This document shows, piece by piece, positions 1 through 8,850 of a DNA stretch of 64,000 bases (the first letter of the stretch is position 1; every line of letters begins with the position of its first letter). The translations under genes were made by a program, and so were the position numbers. Below the pieces are notes generated by a model, which did no database searches, had not been told where the DNA came from, and worked only from the letters and a program-made list of their open reading frames with translations. The stretch is from Onthophagus taurus (lineage: Eukaryota; Arthropoda; Insecta; Coleoptera; Scarabaeidae): the NCBI RefSeq assembly GCF_036711975.1, contig NC_091976.1:10106001-10170000 (forward strand), read 5' to 3'.

Positions 1-2278
1 TGTAAACAGCAGGCTACAATAATTAAATCATCTGTTGTTTCTGGTTTTATAGCGATAGGGCTATAAAATATACGAAAGACTTGGCTTAACAAACCAAATG
101 CATTTTCAGACACTCTACGAGCTCTTGAAAGCCGGTAATTAAAGATTGCTTTTTGATTGTCTGTGCTTGCAACTGGTCGAGAAAATGGTTTCATCATATT
201 TGAGTGTAGTCGAAATGCCTCATCGCCTACAAAGACATGAGGCAAAACAATGTCCGAATTTGGTAGTTTACATGGAGGGGGAAACATGTTACCAGTCCGA
301 AATTGTTTCCCAATATTACTTTTATCAAAAATTCCACTATCGCCTTCTTTTCCATAAGACCCGACGTCAATAAATATAAATTTATAATTTGCGTCAACAA
401 CAGCAAGTAAAACTATGGAATAAAAATGTTTATAATTGAAGTACAATGAACCACTATGTGAGGGAGCAAAGATTCGTACATGTTTCCCATCGATAGCTCC
501 AACACAATTGGGAAATTGCCACTTTTCTGTAAATTCCTTGGATTTTATCTTGAGTTCGTCTGGTGATAGTGGAGGTAAAAAAATAGGTAATAATTTTTTC
601 CGTAAAACTGATAGAACATTTTTCACAATTCGGCTGATGTAGCTAGGAGATATTCTAAAGGCAAAACCCAATGATTTAAATGATTCGCCGGTTGCTATAT
701 ATCTGAAAACAAAAAACATAAACCATATATCGTTGGTGTTGTGGCAAAGTCGCTAAGTGTAAACGGTAGTTTTAAGTAAATCAGTAGAACATATCGATTT
801 AGCATATTAGAAGTTTGGCGCCATTTTCTAAACATTGCAACATAAGAGTTTAGTAGATTTTGCTAGAACGTCGATTAAATGAGCTTTTTACTCACTAACT
901 TCTATTGCAGTAAAGGATTGTAAATACAGATGGCGAAACATCAAAGACACATATCAAAAAAGACTTAAAAAGGGAAAAGGAACTGGATCGTCTGCAACGT
1001 CCAAAGGTAAGAAGTGGCCCTTAGCAGACATGTTGACATTTCTAAATAAAGTGGATCACAAACGAGAGTAAGTTATTCTATGATAAAGCATCCACTAGTT
1101 GAAAATTTAAATCTATTTCGTAGAAGCATATCAAACCTTCAATGTGATAACACAGTTATTGAAGACGATAACGCCAGCACTGGGGACGAATGCTTAGAAA
1201 CAGGTACATGTAATGCTGGAGATGATTCTTCAATCGGTAATCCGATCGAACATTCTCTCCAACCTTTGCTCAAACGGCCGAGAAAAAGAGACAAAATTGT
1301 TGAGTTAATGGAAGCAAGACGGAATGAACGTGAACAAATTATTAAAACATTAACTCAGAACAAAGAGCATGAGATTGACGTCTTCTTCAGAAGCATTGCA
1401 ATGTCCGTTAAAAAGTTGAAACCGGAACTTATTAATGAAGCAAAAATGCGATCATTACAGTTGATTTTTGAATTGGAACAACGCAATGAATACCTCATAA
1501 ATTCTCAGATACCTTCCACATCAACTATTTATTCTTCATCGACACCGACGCCGACGCTGTCAAGTTTGGGTGGAGATTCAGTCGATTACAATTTATTATA
1601 AAAAAAGAAAACAGAAATAAATTTGTTCTAGCAACAATAATTTCAGACTAGTTGTAAATACTGTAAATACTGGTTGTAAATAACGTAAAAGAGTCATGCT
1701 ATGGTGCATCTTGGCACCATAGCATCACTCTTTTGACGGATTTCAGGCCGTTCCCAACCGGTCAAAATACTTGTTAAAACAAAGAAATAGTTGTAATAAA
1801 GAGTGATATATTATTTTTGTATACCTATTTTGTACACTGTATTTACTGGAATATTTTGTTATTCCCGTTACTTTCCCTTTTTTATTTATTTTAAAAGAAA
1901 TAATACATATCTTTTTTGTTATATCAACAGTGCAGTTTTATTCTACAGTCAATATACTTACCTTAGAGTTACGGCAAGTTTTTCGTCGGGAGTTATAGGG
2001 TACATATATTTGTTTGACGAATTCTTTTTTATATCTTCTTTAATTAAGTCCAAAACATAATTAAATTGAAGAATGTTTAGTCTAAAAAACGCCCGGAATT
2101 TCTGATCATCTACCAACAGATGCCGATTTACAAGTGTTGTAAAGAATCCTTCCTCGCGTCTTCTTTTAAAAATGGGATGTGTGCCCGTATTTTTAGAGTC
2201 TGCTAACTGTTGCAGAAGAATTTCTTCGTCTTCATTTTCTTCTAACATTAAATGTAACAACAAATTTTGTTCAGACAT
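1..2278 (-). CDS. HARBI1-like (DDE_Tnp_4) transposase, two exons, C-terminus off window
   Basis: Exon 1 runs from the ATG at 2278 to 1962 and ends at a strong GTAAGT donor. Exon 2 starts at 702 after a TTTTCAG acceptor and runs off the left edge. Joining them is in phase and gives the helical N-terminal region followed by the nuclease domain. The catalytic DDE residues sit in the motifs AIDGKHV, VGDEAF and SENAFG. The family cuts and pastes PIF elements together with a Myb/MADF partner protein. The 1259-bp intron (1961-703) contains the partner gene on the opposite strand. No stop or frameshift is visible in the two exons, so the copy may be young. The true C-terminus is not in the window. 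Confidence 0.85.
911..1601 (+). CDS. MADF-BESS DNA-binding protein of the Harbinger element (5' exon not found)
   Basis: An exon at 911-1067 follows a TATTGCAG acceptor and encodes the second half of a MADF domain (CKYRWRNIKDTYQKRLKK). It ends at GTAAGT; the next exon, 1124-1601, follows a TTTCGTAG acceptor and the join is in phase. The C-terminal exon carries a BESS-like motif (residues around DVFFRSIAMSVKKL) after a basic stretch, then a Ser/Thr/Pro tail. In PIF/Harbinger elements such proteins bind the element and help the transposase reach DNA. The first exon with the N-terminal MADF helices should lie before 900, but I could not place it. The whole gene lies inside the transposase intron in antisense orientation. 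Confidence 0.75.
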
Positions 2279-2439
2279 TGCAAACAACGTGTGCTTCGTT
2301 TCCGTTGATCGCGCGCGACTGAACGCATCATAGAAATTAACAACTATGCGTCAATCGCAAACAGTTTAACGCACTGCGATCGCCGCTTGCGTCAGACGCA
2401 CCATAGGAATCCCACCTTATAACTGACAATGTTTATATA

Positions 2440-3308
2440 CTAAACCATACATAAAGAACAATCCTTTCTTGCCGATGGTGGACCATCAATATGCGTTTCC
2501 CAATGAGGCAAATTATAATGTTCAAAACAGGGCAGCTTGCTTTGTAATCGCTCATCGTTTCTATACTTCAACGGTAATTTAAACCAAACCGCCGCCAAAT
2601 CTAATGGCTTTACTTTATTGATATAATAATCGATTGGTAAATAACATAATTCGTAGTTTTTAATATTCGCAAAAGATAAATCAGATTCGTATCTTTCCAT
2701 AATATCCCACACTTTATTAATTATAAAAGTTGAAAGTCCCAATCTGGTAACTAACCGCCAAAGACGTTCCATCTTGAACTGCTCTACCGCTACTACCCGT
2801 CTGCCTTTCTCAATTCGTTTACATATAGTTATAGATGTCTGAATACGTATGAAAATAAATAAAAAACATTCGATAAAGAGCACATACTTGGTCTCTTTTT
2901 ATGATAGGGACACATCGGCGCACCAACCTCCAATTTGCATTCATTTTCCGGCAATTCTTTTACCGGTATTGTTAAAATTCTTCTTAAAAATGTAGCTTTC
3001 TCACGTCCTTTTACGTACGCTACTTTTGTCGAACGACACAAATAACAAACGATCTCATCGAAACGAGACGCAGGAACAAACCCGTCGTTCCAATCAATAC
3101 AATGATGACGACTCATTAACCAATTCGCCGTATTGCGAAATTTGGTAGATAGTGAAGAAAAGCTTCGACTAGGTTGAAACACGTAATGACTTATACAATG
3201 ATTACTGTCGTAAGAAGCCAGTTCCTTTGGGATAAATTCTTCATCGTTTATCGTGAAACCTTGAATGTCCAAAATAATAAAATCCCTTTGAAAAACCATA
3301 ATATCCAT
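2440..3308 (-). CDS. Conserved Polinton-associated protein, possible nuclease, two exons
   Basis: The first exon (from 3308) encodes a domain opening with FIILDIQGF, followed by HHCIDWNDGF, a VKGREK motif and a Cys/His C-terminal part ending near CPYHKKRP. A GTATGT donor lies at about 2891. The second exon (to 2440) encodes a 110-residue tail ending HIDGPPSARKDCSLC. Two in-phase acceptors are possible, at roughly 2815-2822. Remnants of the same family occur at 36770-37163 and, nearly identical, at 59280-60067. The spaced acidic residue after a hydrophobic strand suggests an RNase H-like exonuclease fold, but I cannot confirm catalytic residues, so function is unassigned. It follows the major capsid gene by 77 bp. 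Confidence 0.6.
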
Positions 3309-3385
3309 AATACCTATATCACTATATGCAAACGTTTCCTTCGATGTTTAGAGATACACTAAATGACGTTGCTTCAACAGTACCA

Positions 3386-4352
3386 CTATATTAATTGCTT
3401 AACCATTTTCGTAAGAGGCGAATACACAAATGCTCTGTCATGCAGAATTAATGCGTAAGCTGTCGTACCCTCCGGAATTGGATTTTTCGTTGAATACTCG
3501 ATTTTTATTTCTACTCCGCTTTTATGTATTGCTTCCTGTTGATACGTGCAATCGATTCCAATTAACGGCGCGTAAGTTTTAAATTCTTCCGGTGAAAACA
3601 AAGGTTCGCTTTCTTGATAGTAGTATGCTTGTTGAAATCTTGAATACATATCATACAAAATCGCATAGTGATTGTTATCAAAATCCACATTCAAATTATC
3701 GTACGGAAAACGTTCTCCATTCAAGAAAACGGTTACGTTCGTTAAGTTTATATTATCAAATAATGCCATGTTTCCTTTAAATATACCCTTTCGATTTGTT
3801 TGAAATCCGATGATTATAAATTTAGGCGTTTCCAATTGTGGAGCAGTTTTGACGGCCCAAGATTGCTTCGTAGTTTGAGGTAATTGAGGGTACTCGTGTA
3901 TTTCCCAGGATCGAAAAGGAACGTGAATGTCTACGTTTCTTTCTGATAGTTTTGTTAATGCCAACTGTTCGTGTAATCCCACCGCCACGTGAGGAACTCT
4001 CCATATAATTTTATTAATGATCAATTTCAATTTTTCAACAATTTTCAACATGTACTCCGTTAATAAGATATCGAATATCGCTAAACATAAATGCAACGGG
4101 ATTGTTAACCAATTGCCCCGTTGCGCTGGCATCTTTTGTTATACTTCCGTCCGCGGCTAACTTACGAACGCTACCCTCGACGTATAGATAACTCTCGCTC
4201 GGTAAAGTATAATTATCTATTTCCGGTATTGAAATTCTAATTTCGTCATTGTTATCGAACGTGGTCGATCCAAACGGTTGATGCGAATGGAATTCATAAC
4301 TTACGATAGAGTGATCTGTTTTTATCTTATCCGTTACTTTTAAAATGTCCAT
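3386..4352 (-). pseudogene. Double-jelly-roll major capsid protein (hexon-like), internally deleted
   Basis: The N-terminal 105 codons (4352-4038) correspond to the start of the Polinton B capsid gene at 48340. The C-terminal part (from about 4060 to 3386) corresponds to its second half, beginning at the shared NKIIWKVPHV-like strand. Against copy B about 120 codons are missing at roughly 4045-4060, and the join is out of frame, so no full capsid protein can be made from this copy. The family builds the pseudo-hexameric capsomers of Polinton and adenovirus-type virions. The start codon overlaps the stop of the preceding small ORF (TAATG), a tight arrangement shared with copy B. Confidence 0.75.
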
Positions 4353-4543
4353 TACTTTAACACTTCGTATCCTAACTGAACTAAATACCTTCGATTGACT
4401 GGTGATAATCGATGAATGGATCGTCTTCTACTGCCGCTACGTTGACTGATGACGCGCGCTTTATAGTTTTCTCCATTAAACAATTTTCTCGCTCTGTCTC
4501 TTCTTGACCACCGCATTCTTTTGTTTTGATATAACACTGTCAT
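4352..4543 (-). CDS. Conserved small Polinton ORF between penton and capsid genes
   Basis: The first ATG at 4543 gives about 63 residues, rich in Arg, ending LSPVNRRYLVQLGYEVLK. A 44-aa ORF at the same place in Polinton B (48482-48348) ends LTPQNKQFLESLGLQLIK. The shared pattern is L[ST]PxN[RK]xx[LF]xxLG. The ORF overlaps the preceding penton-like gene and its stop overlaps the capsid ATG. Conservation of position and of C-terminal pattern in two divergent elements argues that it is a real gene. I know no function; a small capsid-associated or cement role is a guess. Confidence 0.55.
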   Translation of the reverse strand: MTVLYQNKRMRWSRRDRARKLFNGENYKARVISQRSGSRRRSIHRLSPVNRRYLVQLGYEVLK

Positions 4544-4566
4544 AACGTTAGTCAAATTTAAATAAT

Positions 4567-5298
4567 TCAATTTATCGATCTCTGGTGAACTCTCACTGTT
4601 ATTTCTTCTTCTCTGAAGTCTACCAAGTTTCCGTCCTGATCAAGTATACGTACTGTTAAGCTACTAATCACTTTCGTTAAAACCGGTAAATAAATAGGCA
4701 GTTGTGGTGATTCGATTATTTTAAAACCTGCCGGAACGTTTGGGAAAAAATGATATAAAACATGCACGGGAACTCCGTTATTATACGATCCCGTCACTAA
4801 ATTACAATAAATTTGTAAGGCGTTCGTTTTACTTATGTTTACTACGAAATCGGATTCCACTTCCGTATCTCTAGGTAATATTTGAGGCTTGAAGCCAAGT
4901 AACGGCCCTATAGAATTATCGCATGCAAAATTAATTCGCCGCGTACTTTTTATTAAAGAATGTTGTGTGTTATTATTCCCCTTAATCCTTATTACGACTC
5001 CTTTAGCGTGTCTTTTGTCTAGCTGTTCATTCACGAACTTGGCAATATCATCAATATCGTACGTTCCAACAGGTACTATTATATTGTTTTTAAAATGTCC
5101 TGTCTTATCTTCGTATTGGATTACGTTGTTGTTTTTATTAACGTTTGCTAAACTATTAAACGTTTCGAAATTCAAAAGAGCCAACTCGTAACTACCAAAT
5201 TCGTTCAAATAGATCGGAGGATTAAAATTACAAGTCAATTCAGATGACTTTCCAGTCAACGTAAATGTATATGTCGTGTGTATTGCTTCTTTCTCCAT
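4567..5298 (-). CDS. Penton-like minor capsid protein (single jelly roll)
   Basis: The 243-aa product begins at the ATG at 5298 (MEKEAIHTTYTFTLTGKSS) and is beta-rich throughout. It aligns by eye over most of its length with the B copy at 49204-48472: shared features are an early LTGKSS/LVGKTS motif, YELAL, SLANVN/SIPNID, and a C-terminal VDFREE/VNFREE strand. Polinton minor capsid proteins of this size and position form the pentameric vertices. It sits 31 bp after the protease gene. The frame is intact. The assignment rests on gene order and size more than on diagnostic residues. Confidence 0.65.
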   Translation of the reverse strand: MEKEAIHTTYTFTLTGKSSELTCNFNPPIYLNEFGSYELALLNFETFNSLANVNKNNNVIQYEDKTGHFKNNIIVPVGTYDIDDIAKFVNEQLDKRHAKGVVIRIKGNNNTQHSLIKSTRRINFACDNSIGPLLGFKPQILPRDTEVESDFVVNISKTNALQIYCNLVTGSYNNGVPVHVLYHFFPNVPAGFKIIESPQLPIYLPVLTKVISSLTVRILDQDGNLVDFREEEITVRVHQRSIN

Positions 5299-5328
5299 TA
5301 CTTCTGAACGTCTAAACGTCTCTAGACT

Positions 5329-5709
5329 CTAATAGATCCTTTTATTACTTAGAAACTTCAGACACAACTGTCCGCAATTTTGATCTATTTCTCTTTGATA
5401 TCGACAGTAATTATACTTTACTTGACCACCCCTACCGTCTGACAGCAAATATTGTTCAATTTCTAATGGCGGTCTTAAATCACCGTAACTGTCGAAATAG
5501 TATATGTCCTTGTCGTCTTTCTTATAGGCGACCCAATGCGTCCCTCGTCCTTTCAAGTTGTCCAAGTTAACAATATCTCTTTCCTTCTTTTTAATCTTAC
5601 TCGGGAGATTGTCTCTCATAAATATACCCCGGAAATGTGGAATTTTTAGTACTTTCGCAAACTTTTCCAACTCGACGTTAGTTAACGCACGACGAGGTAT
5701 TCGAACTAG
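5329..5709 (-). CDS. Adenain-like maturation cysteine protease (peptidase C5), in the -1 frame after pX
   Basis: The core has the His motif GRGTHWVAYK, the acidic FDSYGDL segment and the catalytic Cys region NCGQLCLKFL, in the order and spacing of adenovirus-type proteases, at about 113-130 residues. In adenovirus this enzyme cleaves virion precursors. No AUG is available at the 5' end: the frame opens just after a stop at the end of the pX gene, and the conserved motif ALTNVE precedes any Met. The frame is exactly -1 relative to pX, and a canonical A AAA AAC heptamer lies at the overlap. I infer expression as a pX-protease fusion; a spliced start is the alternative. Confidence 0.8.
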   Translation of the reverse strand, partial: LVRIPRRALTNVELEKFAKVLKIPHFRGIFMRDNLPSKIKKKERDIVNLDNLKGRGTHWVAYKKDDKDIYYFDSYGDLRPPLEIEQYLLSDGRGGQVKYNYCRYQREIDQNCGQLCLKFLSNKRIY

Positions 5710-6548
5710 TTTTTTGAACTAGTGGTTATACCGCAACCTTTCTTATATGGTTTTATATAAAATCCGCTACCTACGGCCTTTGCTTCCATAGCCTTGTTAT
5801 GTCTTCGTTCTTCATCTAATTGCTCTCTAGCTGTTTTCGCGTTGTTTATAGTTCTTGCAATAGCGGCAGCACCACCGCCGATACTACCTAGGGCACCTAA
5901 AGCTGCGAACAGGGGAATTAAAGGTAAAAATCCTCCCGTTTTCGGAATTCGAATAACTCGACCTCTAGGTCCGGAAATTCTTTTTCTTATCTTTTTCAAA
6001 GCTCCGTACGCCGCTTTAACGTTTGTCAACAAATTCTTAGCACCTGATCTCGATATTGCGTTGCGAGCGAATCGAAGTGCATCTACAAAAGATATAGCTC
6101 CACCACGCTTTACACGCGTTCGGACTTTTTTTAAAGGTCGTCGACCCGTACGATTTCTTTTTCTACCTACGCCCATACCGACCGCTACTTTTGCTTTCAT
6201 TAAGGCGGCAACTGCGGACGATGCCACTTTTTCTCCAAGAGTAGACTCTTTATTTCGTATTCGTTCTTTCGCTGCTTTATATAATGCTCTGTCTGCGTCG
6301 TGTCTAAATTTTAAATTTGAACTGACCGTATATGCTATATCGTGTTTCTTACACGCTTCGTCTAATGGATTCACGCCTCGATCTCCTCTCGATAATCTCT
6401 TTTCCAACTTGGTACCCGGTCCACAAAAATTATATCCTGGCAAATGAAGTTCTATCGGAAGTTTATCTATCAACTTGTTAAAAAATCCTCGACCAATTCG
6501 TTTGCCTGTCAAACGATAACTGTTACGATTAGGTTCTAACAAATTCAT
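5706..6548 (-). CDS. PLA2-like (parvovirus VP1-type) plus pX-like virion protein, fused
   Basis: This is a 280-aa basic protein from the ATG at 6548. Residues 31-70 carry a phospholipase A2-like core: LPGYNFCGPGT is the calcium-loop pattern and DEACKKHDIAY holds the His-Asp pair. A very basic linker follows, then a pX-like module with a hydrophobic GGFLPLIPLFAALGALGS segment and the closing motif GSGFYIKPYKKGCG. PLA2 domains of this type breach endosomal membranes in parvoviruses; a similar role here is inference. In Polinton B the two modules are separate genes on opposite strands (49571-50014 and 50951-51295), so A1 shows a fusion or B a split. The frame is intact. Confidence 0.75.
   Translation of the reverse strand: MNLLEPNRNSYRLTGKRIGRGFFNKLIDKLPIELHLPGYNFCGPGTKLEKRLSRGDRGVNPLDEACKKHDIAYTVSSNLKFRHDADRALYKAAKERIRNKESTLGEKVASSAVAALMKAKVAVGMGVGRKRNRTGRRPLKKVRTRVKRGGAISFVDALRFARNAISRSGAKNLLTNVKAAYGALKKIRKRISGPRGRVIRIPKTGGFLPLIPLFAALGALGSIGGGAAAIARTINNAKTAREQLDEERRHNKAMEAKAVGSGFYIKPYKKGCGITTSSKN
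5709..5715 (-). promoter_or_regulatory. Predicted -1 programmed ribosomal frameshift site (A AAA AAC)
   Basis: In the pX reading frame the last codons are TCA AAA AAC TAG, so the slippery heptamer has the required X XXY YYZ phase and the stop follows directly. Slipping back one base continues in the adenain frame without a stop. A hairpin with eight-base arms and one mismatch can form about 12 bases downstream (5665-5696); this spacer is longer than the usual 5-9. The B element has T TTT TTA at the equivalent place. Confidence 0.6.
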
Positions 6549-6778
6549 TTTTTAATTTCACTCCTTCTTCCTTTTCTTCACAGTTAAAAACTAGAAATGA
6601 AGCTCTGCTGTTGTGCTTTAAGCTTTTATTCCTTTTAAATATTTTACAAAAACAGTTTTGCTCTTAATTTATACTTAAATCTATTAATATTATTAATATT
6701 ATTATTATTATTATTCAGCTACACTTAAATCTACTAATATCCTAAAAATTAATTGTTACTCAGTTAAAAACATTTCGA
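6549..6778 (-). other. AT-rich spacer of Polinton A1 with polyadenylation-type signal
   Basis: There is no ORF. The stretch holds ATT microsatellite-like runs near 6690-6715 and, on the minus strand, an AATAAA within GGAATAAAAGC near 6635. That signal could end transcripts of the two upstream small genes before the PLA2/pX gene begins. Confidence 0.35.
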
Positions 6779-7003
6779 TTACTCTACAATGCTAAAACGT
6801 TCTTGATATATATTTAATCTATAATCTACATCTAAATATTTTTCTAATAACTTATTTACGTTTCTTATCCTAGTCTTAAATCTAATTCCGTCCAACATCT
6901 TTTCTTCCCAGTCACTTATCCTTGATTGTCTGTAAGCAAACGTCCAAGTGTGCATTCGGTACACTCTATTTTTCGATTCGCAAAACGTCACTTTTTTTTC
7001 CAT
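6779..7003 (-). CDS. Small Polinton A1 ORF of unknown function
   Basis: The product is about 74 residues from the ATG at 7003, eleven bases after the stop of the 299-aa gene. It is charged and helical in appearance, with an RxxRNVNKLLEKYLDVDYRL stretch. I do not recognise a family. The close spacing suggests it shares a transcript with the upstream ORF or is reached by its own splice. No counterpart is visible in Polinton B. Confidence 0.4.
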   Translation of the reverse strand: MEKKVTFCESKNRVYRMHTWTFAYRQSRISDWEEKMLDGIRFKTRIRNVNKLLEKYLDVDYRLNIYQERFSIVE

Positions 7004-7013
7004 TTTATTCACT

Positions 7014-7978
7014 TCACATCTTCATTAATGCGTGCAAATCTAAATCCAGTAATACCTTATCCATACCGTATACGAGCAGTTCTTTAGTTACGCACAAATG
7101 TTCACTTGGTGCACCGTTTGAAGCAACCAATATATTCGATTTTATATCACCTTGCATTGTTGATACCACATCGATCACGCTATCGTAATAATTTTTATAT
7201 TCCATACACTTTAATACTTCTACCCTACTCGAAACTAAATCGCTAAGTTTCCACAATTCGTGTAACGAGTCGTAAGCCAGGTAAAATATTTCTGACCCCC
7301 TTTCCATTTTCAACACTTTTCGTACATTTTCTATCCATTGGCTGCTGCAGGTCACGCCGCTTACAACGAAATGTGGTGGTGTCGATAAATCACCAACAAA
7401 ACTATTCATAATCAATTGTCTGCTATTAATCACATTTTTCCATTCGTCTTCGGTAAAAGTTATGCATTGCCCTTTTCCCATTAATCTTATAACCGGATCA
7501 AAATGTAGATTGGCAGACATGCCAACCGATATCCATTTCGTTCGACTTTTATTTAAATAATATGTACTCTCGGAGAATAATGGCGCTTGATTACCTTTTT
7601 GGAGATTATTTTTCACTGCTTCATTTAATACTACGTTACTTGTGAAAGGTAACTTTCCACAATTTTCTACATAATGTTGTTGATTGCTAGGAAATACGAA
7701 CTCCGCTAAGTCGGAAGCCAACAAATTAATTCCATCGAATACCACATCCTTTTTTCTTTGATTATCACTTCCTAGCGACACATTTGTTGCAGTTGTCTCA
7801 TTACAATTACCCTCCATTTTGATGTTTCGGGCAGGTTTTTTATTTTCACCCTTTTCAAATGAATTTACAGCAGCTCTCTTAGTTGGACATTTGGGGTTCG
7901 GTCCGGTTGCCACTAAACATCAATATTATTGTTTACATTAGTACATTATCTACTTGTATTACATTTGAATTACTTACT
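7014..7978 (-). CDS. First ORF of Polinton A1, 299 aa, unknown function, start codon made by splicing
   Basis: The long ORF opens at 7912 without an ATG. A 65-bp intron (7977-7913) with a GTAAGT donor and a TTTAG acceptor joins a final A of the leader exon (7978) to TG of the coding exon, creating ATG GCA ACC at the junction. The leader exon has no ATG, whereas the intron has several. The protein has a basic N-terminus (PTKRAAV...KKPAR, a possible nuclear localisation signal) and a mixed alpha/beta body with conserved-looking Cys and Trp residues. I do not recognise it. Being first after the terminal repeat and having its own TATA promoter, it could be an early gene. Confidence 0.6.
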
Positions 7979-8075
7979 CGTTACGTTAAAAATCCTCTGC
8001 ACTAAATGCACCAAAAATCTACACGATATTTTTAATATGTACTAAATACACAAAAACCTTACTCTGAAGCACAAC

Positions 8076-8113
8076 ACTCTGCGGTACAACTTCGACCAAC
8101 GTTTGTATTTATA
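8076..8113 (-). promoter_or_regulatory. TATA promoter of the first Polinton A1 ORF
   Basis: TATAAATA lies at 8113-8106 on the minus strand, with a start expected about 30 bases downstream. It drives into the AUG-free leader exon ending at 7978. It is placed just inside the terminal region, as expected for an element-borne promoter. Confidence 0.55.
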
Positions 8114-8496
8114 GCAATACATAAGGTTGCTGGTGGGGGGAGTAATATTTCACATCATTACCGAATATATCTATTATACATGTTCTAACACGTCATTATA
8201 TCGTGAGACGTCAGACAAAACGCATGACAAATTTATTAAGAAGCTCTTAAAAAATATCTCGCAGGTGGATCATGACTCATCTACTACTAACAAGTTAGTT
8301 GACCTCCTCCTCAAACCTGTCCTCCCAAAAAATTTGCCGATTCAAGAACCTCCTCGCATATTCTTAAATACCCGTACACCTTTACATAATAAAATAAAAA
8401 ATATCTCGCAGGTAAGTTATGACTCACTTATTTGTATACCTACATGTCTCAAAACCGTATACCTTTGTGTATAATAATAAATTAAGAGATATATCG
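8114..8496. other. Polinton A1 subterminal region without a supported gene
   Basis: It contains two imperfect copies of a segment beginning AAAATATCTCGCAGGT (near 8255 and 8397) and degenerate versions of the terminal CCTCC-rich repeat near 8300-8360. A 115-codon plus-strand ORF here (8127-8474) has no start context or family resemblance and I do not call it. Confidence 0.4.
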
Positions 8497-8850
8497 AAAA
8501 CATTAACAGTTCATTGAGAAGCGTCGAAGGATAAACATAGTAATTGTTTTCATCTAGGTAAACAGGTTACATATAAAGATAAATTTTTAATAACATAACC
8601 TAAATAAAGATACATTTTTAATAAAGATAAATTTTTAATAATTTCGTCAAAATAACATGACCTTCTCAAGTTAATTGACCTCCTCCTCTCTTCATCGAAT
8701 CTCCTCCGACCCTCAGAAGAATCGCCGATTCAAGAACCTCCTCTCCTCATCGAACCTCCTCTGACCCCCAAAAATTTTGCCGATTCAAGAATCTCCTCCT
8801 AGAACGCAGGTTCGAGGAGGAGGTTCTTGAATCGGCGAATCTATACTACT
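8497..8850 (-). repeat. Terminal region of Polinton A1 with long palindrome
   Basis: The last 354 bp are almost identical, inverted, to 58931-59280 of copy A2. They contain a palindrome at 8780-8835 with arms of about 21 bases (GATTCAAGAACCTCCTC core) and two further partial copies of the arm. Such a terminal hairpin could serve as a transposase or integrase recognition site or a replication end structure; that role is inference. Confidence 0.75.

Larger units (their letters stand above)
1..2416 (-). mobile_element. PIF/Harbinger DNA transposon (one end in window)
   Basis: The right end is set by comparison with the inverted Polinton copy at 60 kb. The two sequences agree up to about 60103 and 2417, and copy A1 then switches abruptly at 2416. 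The element end reads GGTGGGATTCC on the minus strand and abuts TTA (2417-2419), the 3-bp target type of PIF/Harbinger. It encodes a HARBI1-like transposase and a MADF protein, the usual two-gene content of the superfamily. The other end lies left of the window. It is inserted in Polinton A1, so it is younger than that copy. Confidence 0.85.
2417..8850 (-). mobile_element. Polinton/Maverick (adintovirus-like) element, copy A1
   Basis: The outer end at 8850 reads AGTAGTATAG on the minus strand. It is identical to the A2 end at 58931, while the flanks differ (hAT gene here, piggyBac there), so the boundary is exact. Polinton termini usually begin AG and have 6-bp target duplications; the candidate here is 8851-8856. 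In element order it carries a 299-aa ORF, a small ORF, PLA2/pX, adenain, penton-like, small ORF, major capsid and nuclease-like genes. A Harbinger insertion then interrupts it, and the remainder is left of the window. The major capsid gene carries a deletion, so the copy is defective. Confidence 0.85.

Noticed and set aside
5794..6447. 217-codon plus-strand ORF
   Set aside because: It is the opposite strand of the PLA2/pX gene, whose minus-strand product has clear motifs.
8127..8474. 115-codon ORF in the Polinton A1 subterminal region
   Set aside because: No family resemblance; it overlaps degenerate copies of the terminal repeat.
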